Below are positions 23,965-35,477 of a stretch of DNA of 64,000 bases, piece by piece; position 1 is the first letter of the stretch, and each line of letters starts with the position of its first letter. The stretch is from Arachis hypogaea (Eukaryota; Streptophyta; Magnoliopsida; Fabales; Fabaceae): assembly GCF_003086295.3 (NCBI RefSeq), contig NC_092055.1, positions 125,279,484-125,343,483 on the forward strand, written 5' to 3'. A program made the position numbers and the translations under genes. The notes beneath the pieces are model-generated. The model worked only from the letters and a program-made list of their open reading frames with translations. It searched no databases and was not told the origin of the DNA.

Positions 23965-26900
23965 TGATTTTTAGTTCATGGAATGCTAGGGGTTGAGGGG
24001 GGATGGTAAGTTGAGAATGGTAAAGGAGTTGAAGAAAAAACATAGACTGAATATGTTAAGTTTGATTGAGACTAAAAGGCATATAATAACGAAATTTGAT
24101 GTAGCACGGCTTTGGGGGTGTAATAATGCGAGATGGGAATATGTTGAGCCTGACGGTGTATTGGGGGAGTTATTGTTAATATGTGATGAAATGATATTTA
24201 AAATGAGTAATTGTTATAAAGGGGAAAGATGACTATGTGTTGAAGGGGTATTGTTAAAAAATAATTTCAACTGTGCTTTTTTCTTGGTCTATAGCACTCA
24301 TACTAGAGATGAGAAACTTGTTGTGTAGGAGGAGTTAAGTTATATTGCTGGATTATGCTAGATCCCTTGTTTCTTCATGGGAGACTTTAATGAGATTGTC
24401 TAGGTGGAAGAAAGAAAAGGGTACTGATAGCTTAACAGTATCTACTGAAGAATTCAAGAATTTGATACAGGAAATACACTTAGTGGACTTGCCACTTAAT
24501 GACTGCAAGTTTACATGGTTTAGAGGCCGTTCATGTAGTCGGATTGATAGAGTGCTGGTTAGTCTGGAATGGGTTGAGGAATTCCCAGAGACTCGCCTAA
24601 GAGGAGGACCAAGGGATTTGTCATATCACTATTCGATGATAGTGGAAGATACAAAAGTGAGATGTAGACTGAGATCGTTTCACAGCCTAGACTCACGGTT
24701 TACACATGAAAGTTTTCTAGGAATGGTTAAAAAGGAATATAGGGGATTAGAGGAAGTACAGTTCACAGATAAATTGAAGGCATTGGCGGTTCCTCTGGAA
24801 AGATGGCACAAGGATAATTTTGGTGACAAGGATAAGAAAATCATGAAGTTTGAGGAAGAGATCAAGAAGATAGACGACATGGTAAGCAATGGGGTATATG
24901 ATGGAACGTTGGAGGCAAGAAAGAATGCGTTAGTGACTTGCTGTAAGAAATGGTATATTAGAAAAGATTTGCACTAGAAGCAGATGTCGCAATCTAGGCA
25001 TGCGAAGGACATGGACAAAAATATCAGATACTTTCATAACATAGCTTCAACAAAAAGAAGGAATAACATGATTGATACACTAGTAATTAATGGAAGATTG
25101 GTAAGAAATCAAGATAGAATAAAGATTGCTATTAGAGAGTTTTATAAGGAATTGTATCATTAGGAGGAGACTCCTATAGTGGGCTTTAGGGATGGTCTGG
25201 TGGAGAGGATAGCTACGGAGGATTCTGTGGCTTTAGAGGTGATGCCATCAGTTGAAGAGATTAGAGAGACAGCGTGAGACTGTGAATCATCTAAGGCACC
25301 AGGGAGCGATGGGTACAACATGAATTTTATTAAGAAATGCTGGGACGAGATTGGGACTAAGTTCACGGCAACTGTGATGGGATTCTTTCAAACATCCAGG
25401 TTACCGGCGGATTCTAATGTCACATGGGTTGCGTTGGCACCTAAGTTTATTGGGGCTAAAGAGATCAAAGACTTTTGATTGATTAGTATGCTTGAATGTG
25501 TGTATAAGGTGATTTTGAAAGTGTTGATTAGGAGGATGAGATCAATGATGCCAAGATTGGTTAGGAAGACTCAGAGTGCGTTTGTCAAGTGTCGGAAAAT
25601 ACATGATAGGGCACTTATTGCGTGTAAAACTATACATTAGATCAAAATGAGAAAAAAAAAGAAGCGTTAATAATCAAGTTAGATTTTCAAAAGGCATACG
25701 ATAGAGTTAAGTGGAGCTTTGTGGACATTGTATTGCAGAAGATGGAAGGAGTGGGTTATGGAGTGTGTCAAAACAACTTCTATGTCAGTATTGATAAATG
25801 ATTCACCAACAAAACCGTTCAAGATGGAAAGAGGTTTGAGGCATGGTGATCCACTATCTCCATTATTGTTTGCACTTATTGTTGATGTCCTACACAGAAT
25901 TGTCAAAAAGGCAGTTAGAAACGGACGTATATCACCTCTATTAGTTGGGAGAGATAATATAGAATTGTCACATCTTCAGTTTACAGATGACACTGTGTTG
26001 TTTTTTCCGCCACAGGAGGAGACCATTAAGAACTACAAAAGACTCCTCCGTTGCTTTGAGTTGATGTCGTGGTTAAGTATCAATTTTGACAAATCTAGTC
26101 TGATCCCAATCAATTGTGAACAATAGTGGGTACGAAGTATGTGCAGCTTATTGGGGTGTAAGGAAGCTACTCTTCCGGTCAGATACCTTGGAATCCGGTT
26201 AGGAGCTAACCCAAGGTTAGTCAAAACTTGGAAGCTAATAATAGACAAAGTGGGGGAAAATCTCAGCTTAGAAAATCTAAGGTGCTCAACAAAGCGGGAA
26301 AGTTGGTCCTCATCAAAGCAGTATTAAATAGCTTGCTGGTATGTTATTTAAGCTTATATAAGATATTGAAAGCTGTTGCTGAGAAATTGATTTCATTACA
26401 GAGAAAAATTCTTGTAGAGTAAGGAAGATGGTAGGAATGGTATGACTTTGGTTAGATAGAAAGTGGTTTTGGCTCCAAAGAAGTTAGGTGGTTTAGGAGT
26501 CAGAGATGTAATGGTTCGTAACACAGCACTTTTGTTTAAGTGGTAGTGGAGGTTTTTAAAGGAGGAGTGTCCATTGTAGAAAAAAGTGGTATGCTCTTGT
26601 AATAACCTCAATCCTAATGAGCTATTATCCACCCAGGTATTACCTACTAAAGGGAGACCTTGGAAGGATATTTGTAAGCTACAGATTAAGTAGCAACATG
26701 TAAGAGACAATATGATAATTGGTTTGTCCATGGAGGTTGGTGATGGTAAAAGAACTCGACTCTGGGAGGATATCTGGCAAAATGGTGGTTCTCTAAAGGA
26801 AAAGTTTCCAAGGCTCTTTTCAGTTTTAACCCCAAAAGGATACGTCATAGGGTTTTGTGGGTTTTGGGATGGGTTAGAGTAGATTTGAAACTTCCAATGG

Positions 26901-27497
26901 AGGCGAGAGCTATTCCAATGGGAGTTGGAACTAGTGAATTAATTACATGACACTTTGAGACCGGTTAAACTAGCTGTTGACAGAGAGGATAAAGTTGTGT
27001 GAAAGTTTGATAGACAAGGCGTATTTTCTACTAACTCATTTGTACAGGTGTTGTAGGTGGAAACGCTTCCGGAGGATGTAACAAGTTACAGTTTCACTAA
27101 GAATATTTGGAAATGCTTAGTTCCTCCAAGAATGGAACTATTTTCCTAGTTTGTTTTGATATGCAGGGTGAATACAAAGGAAATATTGTGTTGACTCGGG
27201 ATTGTTAATCCGGAAGATAGTGTGTATATTATGTAATAAGGGTGTTGAATATGTTCACCATTTATTTCTTGGTTGTGAATTTACTTGGCAGATGTGATGT
27301 GCATGGTTATCTGAATTTGGCAGTCTATGGTCCTTTCCCAGTACTTTAAAGGAACATTTTCAAGATGGATAGGTGCAACAATTAGGAAGGAGGAAAGTAA
27401 GAAGTGTTTGATATGTTTCTTTGCGGTACTGTGGAACGTTTGGGTGGAAAGGAATAGGAAGATTTTTCAAAATAAAGAAAATGAGAAGCTCAATCTG
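23965..27497 (+). pseudogene. LINE (L1-type) ORF2: endonuclease and reverse transcriptase, decayed
   Basis: The apurinic endonuclease begins MIFSSWNARG, then LSLIETKR, a shifted GDFNEI motif near 24380, and SRIDRVLVS. The reverse transcriptase shows SSKAPGSDGYN, GLRHGDPLSPLLFALIVDVL and LQFTDDTVLF; the catalytic box is usually FADD, so Ala is replaced by Thr while both Asp remain. An RVT zinc-binding-like region follows (GVEYVHHLFLGCEFTWQMW). Many stops (for example TAG at 24975, TGA at 25275 and TAG at 26124) and frameshifts show it is dead. The 3' end is cut near 27497, where the next element begins, so no poly(A) tail was found. Such enzymes copy their own RNA at a nicked target. Confidence 0.85.
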
Positions 27498-27800
27498 GTC
27501 CCTAACCATTTGGACGACAGATAAAGTACCCCTTGAAGATGTGAAATTGTCCTATCGGACCCCAACCACACACGGAGCTGCTTATAGTAGACCCTGCGAT
27601 CGGATGAAAGAAGGTGGAGTGATGACATGTCAGTTTCTCCACCACGTGGATATTATCTTCCTCCAAATTGAGACCAATTGACCCTCCTAATTTTAGAAAT
27701 GGTGTCGTCAAGGCTGGATTGAATCCTCTTCAAATTAGGGTTCAGGTCTTTGTTGTAGCCACATTTGAGGATTATTATATGCAAGTCATGACTGGAAAAG
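27498..27800. other. Probable left terminal region of a MULE
   Basis: The LINE ends abruptly here. The sequence GGTCCCTAACCATTTGG and following lines resemble the 'ggtccctgac' style of the MULE terminus at 19520. It precedes a GRF-like gene and a convergent mudrA gene. The partner terminus was not found before 64000. Confidence 0.35.
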
Positions 27801-27837
27801 ACAGTGGTTTCTATTCATGAAGCAAAACCGATGCCGA

Positions 27838-28480
27838 TGCACAAAGCGAGGGTTTGAGTGCGATGCTGGGCTCGACTGGTAGCTTCTAGAAAGGTGTGAA
27901 TAGGAAGAAGAAAAAATTTATAGCACCTACATATAACTGCGGAACATATGCCATACTATTTGAGTCAAGCACCGTGGACAATCCAAACAGACTCTTCTTC
28001 GGATGCGTTTAAGGTAAACACAGATTGAAGTTGGACATTCTCTAGTTCACATTCTTTCTTTATTTCTTTCTTTTTTTCTTTCTAGTCTTAGCAAGTTCAT
28101 ATGTTGTTGCAGATCAGAAATCATCGCTGCAAATTCTTTACTTGACTGGATGGATATGTGACATCTTTCCATGCTAAAGATGTTACAAGTTCTAATGAAT
28201 TGGTGGACCAAGTTAAGAGATTGGAAGAGAAGCTAGAATTCATGGAGTTGTTGATGGCAAAGGATAGAGCAGGGATAAAATCTAATAGCACTAAATACAG
28301 GACTATTTCAACATTGTTGCTTGGAATTACAGTGGCACTATCATTTTGGGTCTTATTCAGTGGACTGATTCTTGTTACCTCTAAATGTGGGGCATATTGT
28401 CAGACATTAATTTTCTTTGCCACACCTATGGGCCTATTTGGCATCTTTTTTTTTTCTTCTTGGCATTTTTCTATATGAAT
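27838..28480 (+). pseudogene. GRF-type zinc-finger and membrane-anchor gene, broken
   Basis: The first exon (to about 28012) reads NCGTYAILFESSTVDNP then NRLFFGC, the GRF zinc-finger core, with the usual first cysteine replaced by tyrosine. A second exon starts about 28114 with RNHRCKFFT, then an in-frame TGA at 28147-28149 where tryptophan is usual. It continues through a coiled-coil stretch (VDQVKRLEEKLEFMELLM) and a hydrophobic segment near the C terminus (about 28310-28375) that looks like a membrane anchor. TAG and TAA codons also interrupt exon 1. It converges on the mudrA gene, suggesting a two-gene MULE. GRF fingers bind nucleic acid in other proteins; the role here is unknown. Confidence 0.6.
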
Positions 28481-28789
28481 GTAAAATTGAGATTCAATAC
28501 TGATCATGATAACATACGCAATAATTAAATCCACACAACATTATGTCCTTGCAAACTAAAAGGATCCATTACCACTGAACTGACCAAGGGTTCATCATTG
28601 ACATTTGTGGTACCTATGTTAGTCTGACCTGAGCCTCCAACTTGAGCACCATTAAAACACCATAAATGCATATCCTTATCTTTCAGGACAAAAAACAACC
28701 TAACCAATTTAAGTTCAGTACAAATAAATACCTAACCATTATAAGTATAGTACAATTTGGTTCTTGAAATCACAAATATGTACCTGTTT

Positions 28790-30655
28790 TGTTTGTTCAT
28801 TTGCATTCAGCACCTCTGCAGCTTGCTGGTCTGCCTCATCTCCATTATGCACAGCTAATTGTAGGTTAGAAGCCTTTGATTTTTTTTCTCTTTGGTTGCC
28901 AATCAAATCTTGAAGGTTCTCCTTTGCAAGTCTTATAATAATGCCCCTTCTCCCTGCACTTGCTGCACGTGACTTGAAAAGTCCTCCTAACCTTGTCACC
29001 ATTAGGTTCGTTGTGGTGGTAAGGGAGCTGCCTCTAACCTTCATTTTTTAGACATCCAGCTGGTGTTGTTATTCTAGGTGAATCAGAATTTGGTTGACTT
29101 GCTTCTTCTCAAAACTCTTCACTGTTCACTGGTTTTACACACACATTATAGGTGGCCTTACAACATCCATTGTTAGCAGTGGACTAACAAAGTCCTTAGC
29201 ATCCATGACCCTAAGTTTAGATATGACTGCAATAGCATGCACACATGACATACTTGGATAGAACAATAACAATACATTAGGTTCTCTTATTCCAAATACT
29301 ATCCATTATTCTTAAGTGTCCACTAATAAATTTTGTAATATTAAAACATACACAATCCTTACCTGAAAGCTGCCACATGTTGCAAGTGCAAGTGTGTTGT
29401 TGTAGATTCATCCTCAATTTGTGTTTTTCTCTTGTGACTTCAAATAATACTCTGTCATTATCTTCAGACCACTGAGCTATTCATTTGTGACTTCCAGGCT
29501 TGATAAACTTGACTAGCCTCTTCTGGTGAGCTGGTGCCAATTTTCCAGCATATGAACTTAAGATCCGTTTATGGTTGGCCATCTTTTTTATGATTGTACA
29601 TTTAATCTCCTCTAACATTGTCAATATTGGCTTCTCTCTGACAACAACTATCATTGCATTCTATATTTCAGTGTTGCTATTATTTTTTGGGAAGTGACTA
29701 AAAAAAGCCCTGCACCATGCACCACGATAAATGCCATTCACATATTCACATGCACAATTTTTTATACTCTTAAGTTTCTTCATAGCCTCCTTGAACTAAC
29801 TATGTGTTGTGCACCGCCACACAAATTTCTTAGTTTGTTTATCCTTGAATCTTTGTCTAAAATTTTTTCAAATATGCAGTACACAATGCTGATAGTGTGC
29901 ATATGCCATCACCTCTTTTATGGCACAAACAAGACCCTACAAGTAATAGTTAATCACATTCAATATGTTGATTCACAATGCTTTTTATTTACATTTAGAT
30001 AAAATCTCTTTAATTTATAAGAGTTTATGTAGATAACGAACATATCAATCATATTTATAGATCAAATTTATCCACTGAAAATGTTACCTAGAATTTTATT
30101 AAATGAGAAAAACTTATTTTTGTCCTCAAAACTAAAACAATTTTATTAAGTGATTACACCATATGCACTCTATATGTACTCCTTATGTACTCTCATTATA
30201 ATTAATTACAACAATTAAACCTACATATACTATTAATGAAAAATAATCTCAATAATAGACAACTTAAGAAAATGCATTTTAACTAAAAGGTAGATTAAAC
30301 TAAACGACTAGTGAATATTCTAAAGAAAAAATAAACATCAATTTTCTACAAAAATGTTTTCTAACCTTCTGTTGATCGGACATAAAGTCTTATCCATGTA
30401 TTGTGTGATCACCTAAATCTTCTTCAAGGAGATTGAGAAATCACATCTAATTTTCTGTATTTTCAGCTCTGGCAACTGCATATGCAATTACAGGAGAGTG
30501 ATTATTGGCGTCTTGTGCAATTACACAGAGGAGCTGACCACCATAATAAGCCTTCAAAAAATAGCCATCTAGACCTATCAGTGGGCTACAACCAGCTTTA
30601 AACCCAGTCTTACAAGCTTCTAGACATATATAAATCTTCTTAAATAAGGGTGGAG
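28790..30655 (-). pseudogene. mudrA-like MULE transposase, C-terminal half
   Basis: Continues the mudrA gene interrupted at 30656. Exon 30655 to about 30375 reads LFKKIYICLEACKTGFKAGC then LIGLDGYFLKAYYGGQLL, containing the first catalytic Asp (LDG), then IAYAVARAEN. Exon about 29968-29367 has GLVCAIKEVMAYAHYQHC and ends in TCTCNMWQLS, the first half of a SWIM finger. The next exon begins PSMSCVHAIAVISKLRVMDA. A CCHC zinc knuckle (CSKCREKGHYYKTC) lies near 28926-28970. Many stops, several at positions where tryptophan is usual (near 30450, 30440 and 30400), show long decay. This enzyme class cuts and pastes elements with long inverted repeats and 8-9-bp duplications. Confidence 0.85.
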
Positions 30656-31068
30656 AATATGGAAGGTGATGAGTGCCAAGAGTAGGTTTGGAATTTCACA
30701 AATTAGAGTCGGCACTGCAAGTATAGTCCAAACCCACACTTAACCCTCAATCAAAGTTTAATTCAGAGTTTTGTAAAATTCAAAACAAATATTAACCGGG
30801 AGTTTGAAGTCCTGGGTCGTCTTCCCAAAGAACTAGTGACCACAAGTACACAAGTTTAGTTGTAAAATTGGGGGTTTCAATAATGAAGCAAATAATTAAA
30901 GGAATCAAAGAACAATCAAAATTGTAATTAATGAACTAATAAATGAATTAAAGAAATATTAAAATATCAAGAAAAGTAAAGCTCAAAATGATGGAATTGT
31001 GATTCAAAACATAAATGAAACTTTAGCTTGGGTTGAGTTAGAAAATCTCTTCCTTGCCATAACCACAA

Positions 31069-32468
31069 TGATGCGTGAGCATATTTCCTATTTTTTCCTA
31101 GTAAATTTGCATGTAATTTGTTGAGTTTAATTAAGAATTAATTATATTTTAGCCACTATCGATGCTATTTTGAGTTTTGTGCAATACTGTTTATTTTAGG
31201 TAGCATTCAGCTGGATTTGATAGAGTTTCTGCAGCACAAGAATCAAAGGAGATGGCAGCGAGGAGCGACGCGTACGCGTGACTGACGCGTACGCGTGATT
31301 TGAAGATTTGCAAAGCGACGCGTCCGCGTGACCGACGTGTCCGCGTGACTCGCGAAAAAGACCATCGACGCGTGCGCGTGACCGACGCGTACGCGTGACA
31401 TGCACAACGTGTAAAAAACGCAGAAAGACACTGGGGGCAATTTCTGGGCTGTTTTGACCCAGTTTCTAGCCCAGAAAACACAGATTAGAAGCTGCAGAAT
31501 GGACAAATCAAGTGGTCTCCACCCATCAGCTGAAGACTTGTTAATTACTTCGAATTTAAATTCAAATTTGATTTTTAAATAGGAAAAGATACTATTTTAA
31601 TTTTAATTTTAGAAATTTGATTTTTAAATTATTAGGATTAGTTATAAAAGGGGATTCAGATCCATCAAATTGGAACTCAGTATATTTTTACCTGAATCCT
31701 TATTTTCTATTTTGAACCATGAGCAACTAATCCTCCATTGTTAAGGTTAGGAGCTCTGTCTATTTTTATGGATTGATTTTATTGCTTTTTCTATTTTAAC
31801 TTATGTATAGATTTATAATTTAATAATTGTTTTCACTCTTTATTTTATGAATTTGGGTGGAACGGAAGTATGACCCTCTTTCTATTTGAGTTCTTGTATA
31901 ACTTGGAAAAGCTCTTTACTTGAACAACAGCTTGAAAACATATTCTCCTAAATTTTAATTATCTGGATTTAACGGGATACGTGACATAATCCTTTTATTT
32001 TTAGGTAATTAGAGTTTTTGTGGCATATAAACTGGAATTTGATCATCACTCTCTAATTTGAATTAATTGACTAAGGAATTGGCTGTTGATGAATTTTAGA
32101 GGAGACTAGGAAGGTCTAAGGAATTAGGGTCTAGTCACATATAGTTTGCCATAAATTAAATCCTACATGATTAAAATAGTTAGTAAGAAAAATAATTTCA
32201 GAAAAATAGACAACTCTGAAGCCTTAACTATCTTCTCCATATTTTCTTCCCAAAGTATTTACTTGCCTTTCTTCAATATTCTTTATATTGTTTAATGTCT
32301 TTTATATTGCATCTCAACACTATTTTCTGTTATTCTAACTAATCCTATCAAACACTATTGTTGCTTAATCCATCAATCCTCGTGGGATCGACCCTTACTC
32401 ACGTAAGGTATTACTTGGTACGACCTGGTGCACTTACCGGTAAGTTAGTGGATTACAAATACCGCACA
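31069..32468 (+). repeat. 5' LTR of the Athila-like element
   Basis: Begins TGATGCGTGAGC and ends ACCGCACA just before the primer-binding site. It contains a TATA box (TATAAAAG, 31643-31650) and a tandem CpG-rich module (31264-31404). It matches 37612-39053. Confidence 0.9.
31264..31404. repeat. CpG-rich GACGCGTACGCGTGA tandem module (5' LTR)
   Basis: About seven copies of GACGCGTNCGCGTGA-like units lie in this U3 segment, upstream of the TATA box. The surroundings are AT-rich and poor in CpG. Some units carry single CpG-to-TpG type changes (GACGTGTCCGCG). Confidence 0.9.
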
Positions 32469-32475
32469 AAATTTT

Positions 32476-32493
32476 TGGCGCCGTTGTCGGGGA
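32476..32493 (+). other. Primer-binding site of the Athila-like element
   Basis: TGGCGCCGTTGTCGGGGA begins eight bases after the 5' LTR. It fits the plant tRNA-Asp type primer site, usually TGGCGCCGTTGCCGGGGA, with one C-to-T change. Confidence 0.8.
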
Positions 32494-33050
32494 TTGACTG
32501 TGATTAACAACTATTAGTTGTTTGATTGTTTAGATTAGACATTTTAATTTTAATTTTATTTAAATATTATTTTATTATTTTTCGAAAAAAATAAAAATAA
32601 AAATAAAAAAATAAAATTTTCTTGTTTTTTTCGTTAGGGCCTCCTGTCCTCGTTTTCTTTATTATCTTTTTTACTTCCGTTTAAAATATAAAAAAAAACC
32701 TCGTCAAATTTTTTTTTATTTTATTTCTCTTTTTATTTTCATTTTTTTTCTTCGGTTTACATTGTTTTTTTTATTTTTAATAATTTTATATTCTATTAGA
32801 AAAAAAATAATATAATAAATAACACTAATATTTTTTTTAATTTCTGAAATTAAGTTTGGTATCCAATTAATTTTATTTTAATTTTTCTGTTTATTTTTTT
32901 TTAAATTTTTGAATTTATTTATTTATTTATTTAGTATTTTTATTTTATTATTTTACACAGGTTACCTCACAGGGACTTCTCTGCACTCTGACGTAGAGAG
33001 TCCTATTTTTTCTTGTTTTCTGCTTGTGTCTACGCAGGAATAGAGACAAA
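32494..33050 (+). other. AT-rich leader between primer site and gag
   Basis: Long A and T runs with no coding signal. It is presumably the untranslated leader of the element's RNA. Confidence 0.6.
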
Positions 33051-35477
33051 GAATATCTCTTAGACTTTGATCCTGAACCTGAAAGAACTTTCAGGCGACG
33101 TTTACAACAAGCAAGACTTTACAAAGCTGCAGAGTCCACTATGGAAAATAATAACGCTGTTAATGTCAATGTGGTAAATCCAAATGGGGATGATCAACAG
33201 AGGAGAGTGCTTGGCTCTTATTCTGCCCCTACTGTGGATCTCTATGGAAAAAGCATTGTGGTGCCTCCTATAGCTACAAACAACTTTGAGTTGAAGCCAC
33301 AATCGGTCACCCTGGTGCAACAAAATTGCCAATATCACGGACTTCCTCATGAAGATCCGAATCAGTTTATTTCTGATTTTCTGCAGATATGTGATACTGT
33401 GAAGACAAATGGAGTGAACCCAGAGGTGTACAGACTCATGCTCTTCCCGTTTGCTCTGAGGGATAAAGCAAAGCTATGGCTAGATTCCCAACCAAAGGAG
33501 AGTTTGAATACATGGAAAAAGGTTGTTACTGAGTTTCTCACAAAATTTTTCCTACCAAAGAAGCTGACTAAGCTTAGGTTGGAAGTTCAGACCTTCAGGC
33601 AGAAGAAGGGTGAAACTCTTTATGAAGCTTGGGAGAGGTATAAGCTACTGACTAGACAATGCCCTCCGGACATGTTCTCCAAATGGACCCAACTATATAT
33701 CTTTTATGAAGGTTTGAGTGAGATGTCCAAGATGAGCCTAAACACTTCTGCAGGCAGTTCACTACACAAGAAGAAGACACCAGAGGAGACTATTGAGCTG
33801 ATTGAATTAGTTGCAAGCAACCAATATTTATACTCATCTAACAGGAATCCTATGAACTCTGAGACCTCTCAGAAGAGAGGCGTGCTGGAAGTGGAAGCTG
33901 TTAATGCTCTTCTTGCTCAGAACAAGCTTATGTCTCAGCAAATAAATCTACTTACTCAACAGATGGGTGGCATGCAAGTCTCAGCTATCAACACACAAAA
34001 TTCACCACAAGAAATCTCCTATGACATGGCAGGTAATTTTGTGCAAAATGATAATTATGATTATGCTCAACCTTCTTCTGAACAGGTGAATTACGTGGGG
34101 AATGGTCCTAGAATTCCCAACAATGATCCATATTCTAAGACATACAACCAGTGATAGAGAAATCACCCAAATTTTGGATGGAGAGATCAACCTCAGAGAC
34201 CTCAGAACTTCAACAATAGTTCTCATGGCGGTTTTCAGCAGAACAATGATTTAGAAGCAATATTGACAGGTTTTAGACAGGAAACCAGAGCATCCATCAA
34301 GAACCTGGAGATTCAAATGGGTCATTTAGCCACAAAAGTCACTAAAATTGATCAGAGGACTACTAATAGCCTTCTTGGTAACACAATTCCAAATCCAAGA
34401 GAGGAATGCAAGGCTATCACCTTGATAAGTGGACAAGTGACAAGTACGGAAGCACAAGTTATGCAGGAAACCAGAGCCTCCATTAGAAACTTAGAGGTGC
34501 TAGTGGGCCAACTGAGCAAGCAAATACTTGAGAGGTCTGCAAGTACATTTCAAGAGGATACAGTGGTGAACCCAGGAGAAGATTGCAAGGTTATTCAATT
34601 GAGAAGTGATAAAGTATCTGGCTCTGAGACCAAGGCCAATGAAGAGCTAGTTGAAAAGGAAGCTCCAGAGGAAAAGAAGGGAGAAGTGGAGCACACCCCT
34701 CCAAAGCGTGCAGACAACCCATTCCCAGACTCTCTTGACACTTATCCTATTTTGCCAAAGGCTCTCGAGTACAAGCCTAAAATGCCATATCCTCAGAGAC
34801 TTCAAAAGGAGACCAAGGACAAGCAGTTTTCAAAGTTCTTGGAAGTTTTCAGAAAGTTACAAATCAATATTCCTTTTGCTGAGGTTTTGGAACAAATGCC
34901 TCTCTATGCCAAGTTCATGAAGGAGCTATTGTCAAAGAAGAAGCCTTTAAAAGGAGATGAGACAGTAGTCCTGACTAAAGAATGCAGTGCCATCATTCAG
35001 AATAACTTACCAAAGAAGATGCCAGATCCAAGGAGCTTTCAAATTCCATGCACCATTGGGAGCACAACCTTTGAGAAAGCGTTATGTGATATGGGAGAAA
35101 GCATCAATTTAATGCCCTTGTCTGTGATGAAGAAGCTGCAGATCCAAGAGGCACAACCCACAAAGATAACATTACAGATGGCAGACAAATCTATGAAGCC
35201 TGCATACGGATTAGTGTAGAATATCTTGGTCAAAGTGGGTAAGTTCTTTCTCCCAGCAAATTTTGTAATTCTTGATACAGGGGAGGATGAGAATGCCTCT
35301 ATAATTCTAGGAAGACTATTCCTAGCCACTGGAAGAGCTCTGATTGATGTAAAAGTAGGTGAATTAGTGCTTAGAGTGCATAATGAGCAACTGGTCTTTC
35401 ATGTCTTCAAAGAAATACATTCAACAAGTGAAGGAGAGAGGTGCATGCAGGCTGAGCTTATTGATCCAAACCTTTAA
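33051..35477 (+). pseudogene. Gag-protease frame of the Athila-like element, interrupted by stops
   Basis: One continuous frame carries a gag domain from about 33300 (CQYHGLPHEDPNQFISDFLQ, WLDSQPKESLNTWKKVV, EAWERYKLLTRQCPPDMFSK). A Gln/Asn-rich linker and a retropepsin-like domain near 35040-35470 follow. The protease active-site box reads CDMGESINLMP where DLGASINLMP is usual, so the catalytic Asp and Gly remain but Ala is Glu. The frame is stopped by TGA-TAG near 34152-34160, TAG at 35217-35219 and TAA at 35475-35477. A first ATG (MENNNAVNVN) lies at 33141, but the upstream RNRDKEYLLDFDPEPERTF is also family-like, so the true start may precede it. No pol follows. Confidence 0.85.

Noticed and set aside
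31264..31404. Regularly spaced palindromic repeats resembling a CRISPR-like array
   Set aside because: Eukaryotic LTR context, no unique spacers, and the repeats are a degenerate CpG-rich tandem in an LTR present twice.
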